Source: Gp1-AA145 sp963757135 (GTDB taxonomy: Bacteria; Acidobacteriota; Terriglobia; Terriglobales; Acidobacteriaceae). Taken from it: 64,000 nucleotides of DNA. Position numbers and translations under genes: made by a program. The DNA lies in contig CAVWQE010000005.1 in the NCBI GenBank assembly GCA_963757135.1, positions 1 to 64,000 of the forward strand, written 5' to 3'. The notes below the pieces were generated by a model. That model saw nothing but the letters and a program-made list of their open reading frames with translations, was not told the DNA's origin and made no database searches. Shown here in pieces: positions 9,295 through 19,474 of the stretch; the stretch's first letter is position 1; the number at the start of each line of letters is the position of its first letter.

Positions 9295-10296
9295 CTACAG
9301 CCGGCCCGGCGCGTAATGTGAATCCGTGCGCAATTCTTGGGCCGTGCTCGGTTCGATTGCATCGCCCATAATCTCGCCTAACCCGAGCAGTAATTGCTTC
9401 AAAAGCTCAGAACACTCCCGAGTAACCCGCGAAAGTGGCTTTCGGCTCTGCCCGACCGGAATTCCGCGCAACAGTGCCGATTCGCGGGTCACGGCCAACC
9501 AGTGCGGATCGTTGTTCGACGATGAAAGGGCCCGGAACTCAAGCCGTATTAAAGGAACCAAATGATAAAAGAATTCGCGCGCGGCCCCAAGGTTCTCTTC
9601 CAGCACCAATAATTTGAATAGCTTTACGGCACACCTTGGCGCGATCATCGGTAGACAACTGATCCAGCCATCGGCGCCGACTGCCAGCCCCTCAAACGCA
9701 ATCAGGTCATTTCCTACAAAGACATTAAACGAGGGACCACAAAGAAATTTCGTGTCGCGAATTCTGCCGACTTCGGCGGTTGACCATTTGACCGACTGAA
9801 CTACACCCTCTTCGGCCAGCTCTTGAACCTCTTCCGGCGTGAAATCAATTCCGCTGGTGCCGGGAACGTTGTAGAGCATCACGGGGAGGCCCACGGATTC
9901 GCGGACTCTGCGGAAATGATCGAAGACATCGCGTTTAGGAGGCCGGAAGCCATAGGGCGGCATTACCATGAGACCGTTGCATCCGGCAGATCTTGCGTGC
10001 GTTCCCAATTCAATTGCCGCCCTCGTGCTGTACTCCACGATGCCGGCAATGATTGGGACCTGGCCGGCCGCTTCTTCAACTACGGCGTCCAGCACCGCTT
10101 TACGCTCGTCCATAACGAGTGCGAGCGGTTCACCGGAACTGCCCAACGGAACCAATCCGTTCACACCTTGGCTGAGCAGAAATCTTACAAAGGCGCGAGT
10201 TCCACTCAGGCTGACGCTTTCGTCATCCTCGAAGGCAGTGATGGTGGGAGAATAAACTCCTCGGGGGGAGAACCCTTCAGCGGCAGACGGGGACAA
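9295..10296 (-). CDS. DapA-family aldolase/dehydratase
   Basis: The 333-residue TIM-barrel protein has the family Tyr142 in YNVPGTSG and the Schiff-base Lys170 in SVKWSTAE. Members include dihydrodipicolinate synthase, N-acetylneuraminate lyase and 2-keto-3-deoxy-sugar-acid aldolases or dehydratases. With an aldonate dehydratase in the same operon, a 2-keto-3-deoxy-pentonate aldolase or dehydratase role is more likely than lysine synthesis. The start is a TTG at 10296 with GGAGG upstream. It is the first gene of the operon. The C-terminus extends some 30 residues past the usual barrel. Confidence 0.82.
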   Translation of the reverse strand: MSPSAAEGFSPRGVYSPTITAFEDDESVSLSGTRAFVRFLLSQGVNGLVPLGSSGEPLALVMDERKAVLDAVVEEAAGQVPIIAGIVEYSTRAAIELGTHARSAGCNGLMVMPPYGFRPPKRDVFDHFRRVRESVGLPVMLYNVPGTSGIDFTPEEVQELAEEGVVQSVKWSTAEVGRIRDTKFLCGPSFNVFVGNDLIAFEGLAVGADGWISCLPMIAPRCAVKLFKLLVLEENLGAAREFFYHLVPLIRLEFRALSSSNNDPHWLAVTRESALLRGIPVGQSRKPLSRVTRECSELLKQLLLGLGEIMGDAIEPSTAQELRTDSHYAPGRL

Positions 10297-10386
10297 TCAG
10301 ATCCTCCACTGTTTTCAGACCCGATGCAGAAACATATGCCCTTCGTTTCACTCTGTCAAGCAGCAAATTTTGTTGTTGCCCTTTAG

Positions 10387-10398
10387 ACAAGCGTTTGT
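10387..10398. promoter_or_regulatory. Candidate LacI-type operator (ACAAGCGTTTGT)
   Basis: A 12-base imperfect palindrome differing at two positions from the perfect ACAATCGATTGT at 14192. It lies in the divergent region between the DapA-family operon and the first GH30 gene, so it could serve either. The site is inferred from similarity only. Confidence 0.4.
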
Positions 10399-10536
10399 TT
10401 AGAATCGCGCAGCCGAAATGCAGAGGAGACGGTCCAGCGTCTAGTTCTCATCATTGAAATATTGGTGGTTTATAGCTTGCCGGGGTGAGATCACGGAACA
10501 CGCTGAAGCCGACCAACCCTGATCAAGGAGGACAGC

Positions 10537-11949
10537 TTGTCGCAATCGCGCAGAGAATTTCTGAAACTGAGTGCCGCTGGGTTCGCGGTTGTGGGTCAAG
10601 AGTACGTTTTCGGTTCCGCCCGGAATCCGACAGGGGAAATTTCCGTCAACCTCACTGCCGGCTCAAGTGCGAGATTTGCTCCGCAGCCTCCACTTAAATG
10701 GCTACCCGCCGGCAAGAACTCCGGCCCTGTCATCATGCTTGATCCTTCCAAGACCTACCAGGAGGTCCTGGGTGTCGGGGCAGCGCTGACCGAAGCGGCA
10801 TGTTATATGTTCAACCAGCTGACTCCGGATGTCCGGGAGCAGATTTTCCACGAACTGTATCATCCCTCCGAAATGGGATTTGGCGTTTGTCGGACTTGTA
10901 TTGGTTCGAGCGACTATGCCACGGTCGCTTATAGTTACGATGATGGCGACCCGGATCCGGAATTGCAGCGCTTCTCCATTGACTACGATCGTGCGTACGT
11001 CCTGCCAACGTTGCGCCTCGCGCGAAAGATGAATCCCGAGTTATTTCTGTTTGCAGCCCCATGGAGTCCCCCAGGCTGGATGAAGGCGAACGGTTCCATG
11101 TTGGGCGGCAGCATGCGTAAGCGTAGCTTGCCGATATATGCCAACTATTTCATCAAATACTTGAAGGCCTATGCTGCAGAAGGCGTAGTCATCGACGCAG
11201 TCACCCCACAAAACGAGGTGGACACCGACCAGGACGGACGAATGCCGGCCTGTTTCTGGGCGCAGGAAACGGAAATTGAATTTGTGGGCAAGCACCTCGG
11301 GCCCGCGCTGGAGAGGAACCAACTCGCCACCAAGATATGGATTCTCGACCACAACTGGAATCTATGGGGAAGGGCGATGGGTGAACTCGAAGATGCGGAC
11401 GTTAATAAATACGTCGATGGCATCGCCTGGCATGTCTATGTAGGCAAGGACACGGCGATGAGCCGGGTCCACGATGCCTACCCGAACAAGCACGCCTACG
11501 TGACGGAATGCAGTCCTGACTACACCGATCCGGCCTACATGACAAGCTGGGCAACATGGGCTGAGCAATTTGCCGGGATGTTCCGCAATTGGGCGAGATG
11601 CGCTACCAGTTGGAACATGGCACTGGACGAGAAAGGAAGACCGGATATTGGTCCATTCACTGCGGGCGGGGTCTTGAGTATCGATTCCAAGACTCATGAA
11701 GTTGCGCGCACTGGGCAGTACTGGGCGTTGGCGCATTTTGCTCGCGCCGCGCGGCGGGGCGCGCACCGCTTCGATTCTCAAGGCGAACTGGAGAAGGTTT
11801 CCCACGTCGGGTTTGCACATGCAGACGGCAAGCATGTCCTGGTGCTGGCCAATGCCGGCAAAGAGAAAAAAGCCCGTTTGCAGCTTGCCGATATGGTGGC
11901 CGAAGTTGTGTTGCCGGAATCGTCGGTGCTTAATCTAAGCTGGCAATGA
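10537..11949 (+). CDS. GH30-family glycoside hydrolase, Tat-exported
   Basis: The 470-residue enzyme starts with a Tat-like leader (SRREFLKLSAAG). The GH30 fold is clear: the GVGAALTEAACYMF opening, YSYDDGDPDPEL, PWSPPGWMK, the acid/base Glu227 in PQNEVDTDQDG and the nucleophile Glu324 in YVTECSPDY, ending in a beta-sandwich. GH30 enzymes cleave glucosylceramide, beta-1,6-glucan or xylan/fucosyl/xylosyl linkages. Beside a GH10 xylanase, a xylan-related role is plausible but the subfamily is not certain. The TTG start at 10537 has AAGGAGG upstream. Two paralogues lie at 16069 and 59997. Confidence 0.9.
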   Translation: MSQSRREFLKLSAAGFAVVGQEYVFGSARNPTGEISVNLTAGSSARFAPQPPLKWLPAGKNSGPVIMLDPSKTYQEVLGVGAALTEAACYMFNQLTPDVREQIFHELYHPSEMGFGVCRTCIGSSDYATVAYSYDDGDPDPELQRFSIDYDRAYVLPTLRLARKMNPELFLFAAPWSPPGWMKANGSMLGGSMRKRSLPIYANYFIKYLKAYAAEGVVIDAVTPQNEVDTDQDGRMPACFWAQETEIEFVGKHLGPALERNQLATKIWILDHNWNLWGRAMGELEDADVNKYVDGIAWHVYVGKDTAMSRVHDAYPNKHAYVTECSPDYTDPAYMTSWATWAEQFAGMFRNWARCATSWNMALDEKGRPDIGPFTAGGVLSIDSKTHEVARTGQYWALAHFARAARRGAHRFDSQGELEKVSHVGFAHADGKHVLVLANAGKEKKARLQLADMVAEVVLPESSVLNLSWQ

Positions 11950-12094
11950 AATGTTGCGGACGCCAGTCAGTTACTTCCGCGGCGATCGGAGTGACAGTTA
12001 TTGAAGGGAACGATGAGTTGACGGCCTCGCTAAGCGGAACATTTGTTTGGCAGGACTTTGGATTTAATAACCCTGCGATCGAGAATATCCTACT

Positions 12095-13180
12095 TCAAAC
12101 CCGCACTGAGCTACGCACTGCAGGCTGTTTTCCGTTCGACCGCCGGTTTTTTTGTGGGGTGATCGCCTGAGTTGATTCACGCACCACAAGACTTGGCTCA
12201 ACGGTGATTTCTTGGCGGAACTTCTCTGTTGCATGGAGCTGGTTCAACACACATCGTGCCGCAATTTTTCCCATCTCGGATAACGGCTGCCGAACCGTGG
12301 TAAGTCTTGGAACGGTGAATCCGGCCGCCTCAATGTCGTCGAATCCAACGATAGAAACATCCTCGGGGACGCGTACGTTTAAATCTTGGAGTGCACGAAT
12401 CATCCCGATCGCGGACATGTCGTTGAAAGCCACGACAGCGGTGAACTGCGCCTTTCTTGCCATCAACTGTTGAATCACGGGATATCCCAGTTCTGGCGAG
12501 TGCGTGTCTCCCGTGAGTTGGACTACGAATTCTGGCGGGACGGCGATCCCTTTCTCACGCGCGATTTCCATCAGGTAGCGCCAGCGCTCGTCAGCGTCGG
12601 CGCTGAACGTTTGTCCATGTACGAACACAATCCGTTGGTGCCCCAGCGATTGCAGATGATCCAAAATCAGTTCGGCCGCGAGGCGGTGATCGAGGACCAC
12701 ATTGGTGACTCCATCAACCGAACGATGCCCAGCCACTGCTACGACCGGCACGGAAAACGGATGATCGAGCGGAGTGTCAATCGCAATTAGCCCGTCAACA
12801 CCTCTACCAAGCAGCATTTGACTGTATTCTTCGAACAGATGTTTCTTCCGACGATGATGGGCAGTGAAGTAGAAATATCCGGAGTCCATTAGATAATCGC
12901 CGATGCCACTTACGATCTGATTGTGATACGCCTCGCCGAGGTCGGGCACCAAGATTCCGATGCTCAAGGTACGACGATTGCGAAGAGAGCGCGCAAGCAG
13001 GCTCGGCTGATAATTGAGTTCTTTCGCCGCCGCTTTGATGCGGTCGCGCGTTGACTGCGAAATGGCCCGTCCGGGGACCTCGTTGAGGACCACTGAAACG
13101 GTCGCCGGGTGAAGGCCGAGGAGCTCAGCGAGTTTCTTTAAACTCGTTGACCTCGCTGGAACCCGGTGTTTTCCTGTCAT
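12095..13180 (-). CDS. LacI-family transcriptional regulator
   Basis: From the ATG at 13180 (AGAAGAAG upstream) the product is about 361 residues. An N-terminal HTH (LKKLAELLGLHPATVSVVLN) with the hinge helix (PSLLARSLRN) is followed by a periplasmic-binding-protein-like effector domain. Motifs FNDMSAIGMIRAL and SIVGFDDIEAAGF are typical. The open frame extends to 13459 but would overlap the CBM gene, so the internal start is preferred. It sits among GH30, GH10 and CBM genes and is the obvious local regulator. The 12-base palindromes upstream of several of these genes are candidate targets. Confidence 0.9.
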   Translation of the reverse strand: MTGKHRVPARSTSLKKLAELLGLHPATVSVVLNEVPGRAISQSTRDRIKAAAKELNYQPSLLARSLRNRRTLSIGILVPDLGEAYHNQIVSGIGDYLMDSGYFYFTAHHRRKKHLFEEYSQMLLGRGVDGLIAIDTPLDHPFSVPVVAVAGHRSVDGVTNVVLDHRLAAELILDHLQSLGHQRIVFVHGQTFSADADERWRYLMEIAREKGIAVPPEFVVQLTGDTHSPELGYPVIQQLMARKAQFTAVVAFNDMSAIGMIRALQDLNVRVPEDVSIVGFDDIEAAGFTVPRLTTVRQPLSEMGKIAARCVLNQLHATEKFRQEITVEPSLVVRESTQAITPQKNRRSNGKQPAVRSSVRV

Positions 13181-13326
13181 TTCTTCTTCTAATCTCTGCC
13201 GTGATATTAGCAATACCCTCTTGCAGTGTCGATCTAAAACGTTTCTTATTGTGGGTCGAAGTCCAGGGAATCGACGAAATGGAAATGCCGCCAGCGGACT
13301 CAGGCCAGAGTATTGGAGATCCCCAC

Positions 13327-14040
13327 CTACTGGGCTTTGGCGAAATCCAGATACGCGAGATTCATATTGCCCTCCGCCTCGATACGCAAGGTAAGAACGT
13401 TTGTGCCCTTTGGCAGCTTGACTGTGGCAAGGTTCTTCGCGTAGTTCCAGTGGTGCCACTGTCGCCAGGCAATAGGATCCGCGGCATCATAAGTAGATAT
13501 GATTTTGATTAATCCGCTGATGTCTTTACCGTTCAGCGCCAGCGAAATGGTCGCGCCACGGCTGGACGTGTAAAGCAGCCCAACATTGTAGCGCCCCGCC
13601 TGTTTGACCTTTATGGTCATATTGAACCATTCACCCGGGTCAGTCCACCCGACGTAGAGCTGGTCCTTCGGTGGATGCACGACTTCAAAAGGATTCTCGT
13701 CGATATCGTCGTGATACTTGGTGTACGAGGTGTCCACCCCTTCGCGCATGCGAAACTCGTTGAGATAGGAACCGTCTGCCGGATTTAGAGTGCCGCTGCC
13801 CTTGTTTTTCGCATCGGTATCGTGATATGCCACGCCTTCGCCACCCAGGTCATAGTAGGCGCACTGTACCCGCCCAGGAACTCTCTGTGGCCCGCCGTGA
13901 TACATCTGATCGTGAAATGGTTTACCGCGATAGTGATCTGCCGCTCCAGCTGTCAGCGACGATAAGGCGAGGAAGCAGAAAGCCGCGAAGAATGATGTAA
14001 TGCCGCCGATTGCCACACAACAAAGCTTCGTGTCCCTCAC
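13327..14040 (-). CDS. Secreted CBM6-like carbohydrate-binding protein
   Basis: The 237-residue product has a signal peptide (hydrophobic stretch 10-33 ending AGAA). One beta-sandwich domain follows, resembling CBM6/DUF5010 modules: QCAYYDLGGEGVAYHD, VGWTDPGEWFNMTI, AGRYNVGLLYTSS, LRIEAEGNMNLAYLDF. The FxAE/YD...GxAYHDTD and WxNYTV-like landmarks are standard for this module. There is no catalytic domain. It probably binds polysaccharide outside the inner membrane to help the neighbouring hydrolases. The start is a GTG at 14040. It is divergent from the GH10 gene across a region holding a perfect operator-like palindrome. Confidence 0.72.
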   Translation of the reverse strand: MRDTKLCCVAIGGITSFFAAFCFLALSSLTAGAADHYRGKPFHDQMYHGGPQRVPGRVQCAYYDLGGEGVAYHDTDAKNKGSGTLNPADGSYLNEFRMREGVDTSYTKYHDDIDENPFEVVHPPKDQLYVGWTDPGEWFNMTIKVKQAGRYNVGLLYTSSRGATISLALNGKDISGLIKIISTYDAADPIAWRQWHHWNYAKNLATVKLPKGTNVLTLRIEAEGNMNLAYLDFAKAQ

Positions 14041-14191
14041 TTGCAGCCCCCCCCTGAGTATTCCTACCCGTCGGCTTCAATCAGAACCGCGCCAGGGGTT
14101 TCGCTCTTCCCATCAGGCACTCTGGTAAGGTGTGGTTCCCAGTCAGAGCCAACTGGCCGCGCGAATATTAAAACAGCAGAAAGTATTGCAC

Positions 14192-14203
14192 ACAATCGAT
14201 TGT
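14192..14203. promoter_or_regulatory. Perfect palindrome ACAATCGATTGT, candidate LacI operator
   Basis: A 12-base perfect palindrome with a central CG, as in many LacI operators. It lies in the 309-base divergent region between the CBM gene and the GH10 gene. Near-identical sequences occur at 10387, 20812, 20854 and 20907. No other clear element was seen in 14041-14349. Confidence 0.6.
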
Positions 14204-14349
14204 TTTGATACAACTGATTCCCGCCAGAGCTTTCTCTTTCCCATGAAAGGCCATCTGCGAGTCCGCCGATTTCATCTTGCGGATGTAGTAGTGAAAAGCC
14301 AACCAGATGTGGAGTCAAATTACTTCTTCAGTTCGGGGAGGAAGGGTCA

Positions 14350-15986
14350 TGTCTGAGTTTAATTACAACCGTCGTGAGTTTATCGCCCTGGCAAGTCTGG
14401 CACTTTCTGCGCCCACTCTTTCAACAGCATTTGCGGAGACCTCAGGAGAAGTTCAATGTCTGGTGTATGACGACCAGGGCCAGCCCTTGTCAACGTCCGG
14501 TCTGGAGCGATTTCACCTCTGTGATCCGCTGATGCGACCTTTCACCACGCCATTCGAAGCGGCATCGGGCCAAGTGCGGTTCACACCACCCGACAAACCT
14601 TTCCGAATCGGAATGCCTCTTTCGGTGCCTGGGTTCGGCCAGGTTTTCGTCTATGCAGACGATGGCGGAGCCGGATACACGTCGCACTCTCTCGGTCGTG
14701 CGACTCCGGTTGTGCTGAATTACGCCTTTGCACGCGATCGCATGGCCACAGTGCGGAAGTTGGCCGCCGAATGCAAACAATTGGGGGTCGTTATTTCTCC
14801 TGAAACACAACAACGCACCGATTCCGCGCAAGCAGCTCTCACCCGCGCGGAGGCGGCTGGCGCTGACCGGACCGCTCAGGTCCGGGCCGCGATGGAATCG
14901 CTCCGCGATTCGCTGTACGCGGGCGAAATGCTGGTCATTGCCCGCGCGCAGCACACCATAGCGCGTCAGCCGGGGCGTAAGGGCTTTCTGTTCGGCTGTA
15001 ACGGTTTTGGACTCGCAGCCGGATATCCCGAGGCCCTCAACCAATTCCAGGCGTTGTTCAATTACACGACTCTTCCGATTTACGAAGGCTGGGTGGAACC
15101 GGAAAAAGGGCATCCCGATTATTCCGCATTCGAAGCAGCTCTCAACACGCTGATCGGAAGCCCGGTCCTGCCGAAAGGTCATCCTTGCATTTGGCTTGAG
15201 CCGGAGAACACGCCGAAGTGGCTGCAGAATATTTCTTATGACGAAACCAAACGCTATTGCCTCGAGCATGTACGCCAGGCGATCTCGCGCTATCGTCATC
15301 GGGTTCACATCTGGGACGTGGTTAATGAACTGCACGTGCAGCCGGAAACAGACCGCGGCATGGCCGGTTTCACGCGCGAGCAAAATGTGGATCTCACTGT
15401 CACCGCTTTACAAACCGCGCGCGAAGCCGACCCCACGTGCTTTCGAATCGTCAATAACACCGGTACTTGGGCGGATTACTATATGGGCGAACATCCCGCC
15501 GGGAGCCAGTGGCAACGCTGCCCGGCACCGTGGCAACAGAGTCCTTACGATTATCTCGCCATGCTGCGCGACGCCAAAGCCGAATACGAAGTGATTGGCC
15601 TGCAGTACTACCACTCCGGCCGGGATTTAGTGGAATGGGAGCGTGACCTTGAGACCTTCAATAACTTCGGCAAGCCCATCCACATTACCGAAATGGGTTT
15701 CCCGGCCTCGCTAGCACCCTACCCGGGTCAAGGAAAGTATGCCTACTGGGGAGGGGGCAGCGGTGGCGAGGCCATGGTGTGGCACAGCGACTTTACCGAA
15801 ACCATTCAAGCCGATTACGTCGAGTCGCTTTATACCATTGCCTACAGCAAGCCCTGGCTGGAGGCGATCACCTATTGGGATTTTAACGGCATTGGTCACG
15901 ACGGCTTCATCCGCGCTGATGGCACGCCGAGAGAAAGCTACCATCGCCTGATGGCACTGTTTGCTAAATGGCGGAACCAAAGCTGA
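14350..15986 (+). CDS. GH10 endo-1,4-beta-xylanase, exported
   Basis: The 545-residue enzyme starts with a Tat-like leader (YNRREFIALASLALSAPTL). An N-terminal region of about 190 residues precedes the GH10 TIM barrel. The acid/base Glu327 lies in WDVVNELHV and the nucleophile Glu448 in HITEMGFPA. The N-terminal part looks like an accessory sandwich. It hydrolyses internal xylan linkages, probably in the periplasm or outside. The ATG at 14350 has GGGAGG upstream; the frame's earlier codons lack a ribosome site. It is followed after 82 bases by a GH30 gene, probably co-transcribed. Confidence 0.9.
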
Positions 15987-16068
15987 GCAGGACAACAAAA
16001 GCGAGGAACGGCGTCACCTGACCAAGTCATCGTCACAGCCTGACAACAATTGATTATGGAGAGAGGTC

Positions 16069-17544
16069 ATGCACAAGGCAAATCGTCGCGACTTTCTGAA
16101 ACTGGCTGCATCGGCGGGAGCGGTCGCAGCTACCGGTGACGCCATACCGTTGCACGCCGAGTTGCAAGGCGTCCCCGGCTCGGTGCGAGCCTGGAGAACA
16201 ACACGCGATGAAAAATTCCAACCCATACAATCGCCGCCTCAGTGGGAGAGCGGAAAGGAAATCTCTGCCCTCGCAATCCACCTCGACCCCGGCACGTTGT
16301 ATCAGGAGATACTCGGATTTGGAGGAGCTTTCACCGACGCCTCCTGTTATCTGCTGAATCAGATGGCGCCCGATGCGCGCCACGCGTTCTTATCTGATCT
16401 ATATGGACCGGCGGGACTTCGTTTGTCCGTGGGACGAACCTGCATGGGGTCGAGCGATTTCTCGACAAAGATGTACAGCTATGACGACACTCCGGAACCT
16501 GATCCGGAGTTGAAGCAGTTCAGCATCGCGCACGATCAGTCCTGGATTCTTCCCACGTTACAGGAAGCAAGGAAGATCAATCCTGATCTTTACCTCTTCT
16601 CGTGTGTATGGAGCCCTCCCGGATGGATGAAAACCGGTGGATCGATGCTGGGCGGATCCATGCGCGAGCACTGGTTCGCGCCTCACGCGCAGTATTTTGT
16701 CAAATTTCTTCGGGCTTATGCCGACGCTGGAGTCAAGGTTCAGGCGGTCACCGTCAATAATGAAGTAGACACCGACCAGGATGGAACTTTTCCGGCAACG
16801 CTTTGGGGGCAGCAATACGAGATGGTTTTTGTGGCCTTCCATCTGGGCCCCGCACTGGAACAAGCGTCGCTCGACACCAAGATATGGATCCTTGATCACA
16901 ACTACAATCTTTGGGGCCGCGTCGTTGATGAACTAAGCCAGCCCGAGGTTGCGAAATATGTGGATGGTGTGGCCTGGCATTCCTATGCGGGGACTCCCGA
17001 CGCAATGAGCCGTGTACGCGATATGTTTCCCGAGAAGCACATGTACTTCACCGAGGGAGGGCCGCCGGCCCACCTTTTCGGTCCAGCACGGGGAAGTCAT
17101 TTTCCTCATCCTCCGTTCGGAACGGATTGGACAAGATGGTCAAGCTCTTTTACGGACATGTTGCGCAACTGGGCTCGGTGCATTTGCGTCTGGAACCTGC
17201 TTTTGGATGAGAACGGACGGCCTGACATTACGATTCCGCCACGCCCGATGAGGCGGGACGGCCTTGTCTCTATCGATTCCAAGTCAAAACAACTCACCTA
17301 CAGCGGAAATTACTATGCTTTTCCGCACTACTCAAAGCTGATTGAACGAGGGGCGCGCGTCTTTGCCTCCTCGGGAGATCTATCTGGCATTGACCATGTT
17401 GCGGCGGAGAACCCCGATAAGAGCCGAGTGCTGGTAGTCACAAACCGCAATAACGATAATGAGGACCATGTGCAGTGCACGCTCGGGGCGTACACCCTAA
17501 AACTGACGCTGCCCCCGGACTCGATTACTTCGCTTGTTTGGTAA
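16069..17544 (+). CDS. GH30-family glycoside hydrolase, Tat-exported (second copy)
   Basis: 491 residues with a twin-Arg leader (NRRDFLKLAASAGAVAA). GH30 landmarks: GFGGAFTDASCYLL, SYDDTPEPDPEL, WSPPGWMKTGGSMLGG, acid/base Glu232 (NNEVDTDQDG) and nucleophile Glu329 (YFTEGGPPA). It differs from the 10537 copy by an insert with several His and Pro residues after the nucleophile. Probably works with the GH10 enzyme upstream. The ATG follows GGAGAGAGG. A weak operator-like sequence (ACAATTGATTAT, 16046-16057) lies just before it. Confidence 0.9.
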   Translation: MHKANRRDFLKLAASAGAVAATGDAIPLHAELQGVPGSVRAWRTTRDEKFQPIQSPPQWESGKEISALAIHLDPGTLYQEILGFGGAFTDASCYLLNQMAPDARHAFLSDLYGPAGLRLSVGRTCMGSSDFSTKMYSYDDTPEPDPELKQFSIAHDQSWILPTLQEARKINPDLYLFSCVWSPPGWMKTGGSMLGGSMREHWFAPHAQYFVKFLRAYADAGVKVQAVTVNNEVDTDQDGTFPATLWGQQYEMVFVAFHLGPALEQASLDTKIWILDHNYNLWGRVVDELSQPEVAKYVDGVAWHSYAGTPDAMSRVRDMFPEKHMYFTEGGPPAHLFGPARGSHFPHPPFGTDWTRWSSSFTDMLRNWARCICVWNLLLDENGRPDITIPPRPMRRDGLVSIDSKSKQLTYSGNYYAFPHYSKLIERGARVFASSGDLSGIDHVAAENPDKSRVLVVTNRNNDNEDHVQCTLGAYTLKLTLPPDSITSLVW

Positions 17545-17624
17545 TTGACTTTCTCGTTGGTAGCTGACTCAATCGGTAGGCTGACCTTGAAAATCGTCGG
17601 AACGATGCGCAAGCTTCTTGCTGA

Positions 17625-19427
17625 TTATCGCTGGGGATGCGATAGATTCTGCTGAACCGGTGACTGGCCTTCCTTCACGCTATAGAGGTGGTCAGCAGCC
17701 AAATCGTTGAAGAGTTGTACTCCTCCGCTAGGCCAGGTGATTTCGACTTTCGAAACAGACTTGAAATCGCCGAGCCCGAAATGGATGCGAAGGTCGTTCT
17801 GAGAGAGATAGCTCCCCCCACTCCTCACTTCATCCGTTTGAACCAGGTTGGCCGCGGTAACCTTCACCCGCGCATTCAAAGCCAGACGATTGCTCTTGGT
17901 TCCTTCCAGCGCAAAGCTGATCCAGTGATTTTGCGGGCCGCCCTGCGGACGCAGGATCGTAGGCTGGCCCTGCAGATTCTCGATGACAATGTCGATCCGG
18001 CCGTCGTTGAAGAGGTCACCAAATGCCACGCCCCTGCTGACTTGCGGAGTTTGAATTGCCGGACCCACTAGCGCGCTGATGTTCTTAAAAGCTCCATCAT
18101 GCTGGTTGAGAAATAACAAGGAAGGTTCTCGATACTTTACGCCAATGTCAGTGCCATCGACTTGTGGATAAACGTGGCCGTTCGCCATGAAGAAATCAGG
18201 CCAGCCATCGTTGTCAAAGTCAAAGAATCCATCTCCCCAGCCGACGTAAGGAGTGGTGGCTGGAGCGATGCGCGCTGCATACGATACATCAGTAAAGCTC
18301 ATAGCTCCGTCATTGCGATACAAAGCCATGTACTCATTGCTGAAATGGGTGATCGCGATGGAAGTTCGGCCCGTGTGCAAATAATCGCCCAGAGCCACCC
18401 CCATGTTCGCCTGTTCGGTTCCATCCTGGTCAACGGCTACACCGGAAAGGAAGGCGACATCGGTGAAATGCCCATTACCGTCGTTGCGATATAAGTAATT
18501 CGCCTGGCCGTCATTGGTGACGAAAAGGTCTAAATGGCCATCGTGGTTGAAGTCCTCCCAGGCAGCAGTCAAACCAAAACGCTTCTCCGGATCGTCCACG
18601 CCGGCTTGCTTGGAGACATCGGTAAAGGTGCCATCACCATTATTGTGATACAGATTGTCGGCTGCTCCTTTCAGACCGCGGGGACCGCACTGCACCGCAA
18701 TTCCATGATAGGTACAGGTCTTGAGGGACCCGAATGCGGGAAGATTATCGAGTTTGAGATCGACGTAGTGCGAGACGAAAATGTCGGCGTAGCCGTCGTT
18801 ATCATAATCTCCGAAGACGCCGCCGGTGGCCCATCCCGAGTCAGTGCTCAGGCCCGCCGGCCTGGTCACGTCGGTGAAGGTGCCATCACCGTTGTTGCGG
18901 TAAAGAACAACTCCACCGAAGCACGTCACCAGCAGGTCGGGCCAGCCGTCATTGTTATAGTCCCCGACCGCCGCGCCCATCGCCCAGCACGGATAGCCAA
19001 CTCCCGCCTTGTCGGTGACGTCGGTGAACGTGCCATCATGATTGTTGTGATAAAGCGCGCTCCGGGCCTTCTTGCCGGCGAGAGCCATCTCGACGCTTTG
19101 CGCGTTGGTGAAGTAAATGTCAGGCCAGCCGTCGCGGTCATAGTCAATGAGGGCTACACCTCCGCTCATCGATTCGACGATGTATTTCTGTTCCGGGCTG
19201 GATAGATGATTGAAATTAATTCCGGTCGAAGCGGTGATATCGACTAACAGAGGAAGAGCCACGGATAGCGGTTTTTCGGGTTTCGGCTGTTCACCAGGCG
19301 ATGCAACTACTTTCCCAGTTCTATCTCGCGGCTCGAGCCGCGGGGAGGTTTGCGAAACAAGCACAGGCGGACCGAGCGAAAGAGCGACGGCTACGGCGCA
19401 GACACAACGTAGAAACCTGGCCGTCAT
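17625..19427 (-). CDS. CRTAC1-family FG-GAP/VCBS repeat protein
   Basis: From the ATG at 19427 the product has about 600 residues: a signal peptide (CVCAVAVALSLGPPVLVSQ), then some six FG-GAP-like blades repeating D-x-D-x-D-G-W-P-D and N-x-D-G-T-F-T-D-V-T calcium-binding loops, then a C-terminal ASPIC/UnbV domain (WISFALEGTKSNR...GGSYLSQNDLRIHFGLG). Extracytoplasmic beta-propeller; the biochemical role of these proteins is not established. It lies nine bases or so after the TPR gene at 19475, in the same direction, probably as an operon. Acidobacteria often place such pairs next to TonB receptors, as here. Confidence 0.85.
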   Translation of the reverse strand: MTARFLRCVCAVAVALSLGPPVLVSQTSPRLEPRDRTGKVVASPGEQPKPEKPLSVALPLLVDITASTGINFNHLSSPEQKYIVESMSGGVALIDYDRDGWPDIYFTNAQSVEMALAGKKARSALYHNNHDGTFTDVTDKAGVGYPCWAMGAAVGDYNNDGWPDLLVTCFGGVVLYRNNGDGTFTDVTRPAGLSTDSGWATGGVFGDYDNDGYADIFVSHYVDLKLDNLPAFGSLKTCTYHGIAVQCGPRGLKGAADNLYHNNGDGTFTDVSKQAGVDDPEKRFGLTAAWEDFNHDGHLDLFVTNDGQANYLYRNDGNGHFTDVAFLSGVAVDQDGTEQANMGVALGDYLHTGRTSIAITHFSNEYMALYRNDGAMSFTDVSYAARIAPATTPYVGWGDGFFDFDNDGWPDFFMANGHVYPQVDGTDIGVKYREPSLLFLNQHDGAFKNISALVGPAIQTPQVSRGVAFGDLFNDGRIDIVIENLQGQPTILRPQGGPQNHWISFALEGTKSNRLALNARVKVTAANLVQTDEVRSGGSYLSQNDLRIHFGLGDFKSVSKVEITWPSGGVQLFNDLAADHLYSVKEGQSPVQQNLSHPQR

Positions 19428-19474
19428 GATCTCTATTCCAACACGATGGTGACAAACGATCGGCAAGAGATCGC

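Noticed and set aside
14490..15383. Long minus-strand ORF of 297 codons
   Set aside because: It lies wholly antisense within the GH10 gene, whose catalytic motifs are complete; a shadow frame.
18534..19205. Plus-strand ORF of 223 codons
   Set aside because: Antisense shadow of the FG-GAP repeats of the CRTAC1 gene; its Val/Ile-rich repeats mirror the D-x-D-G codons.
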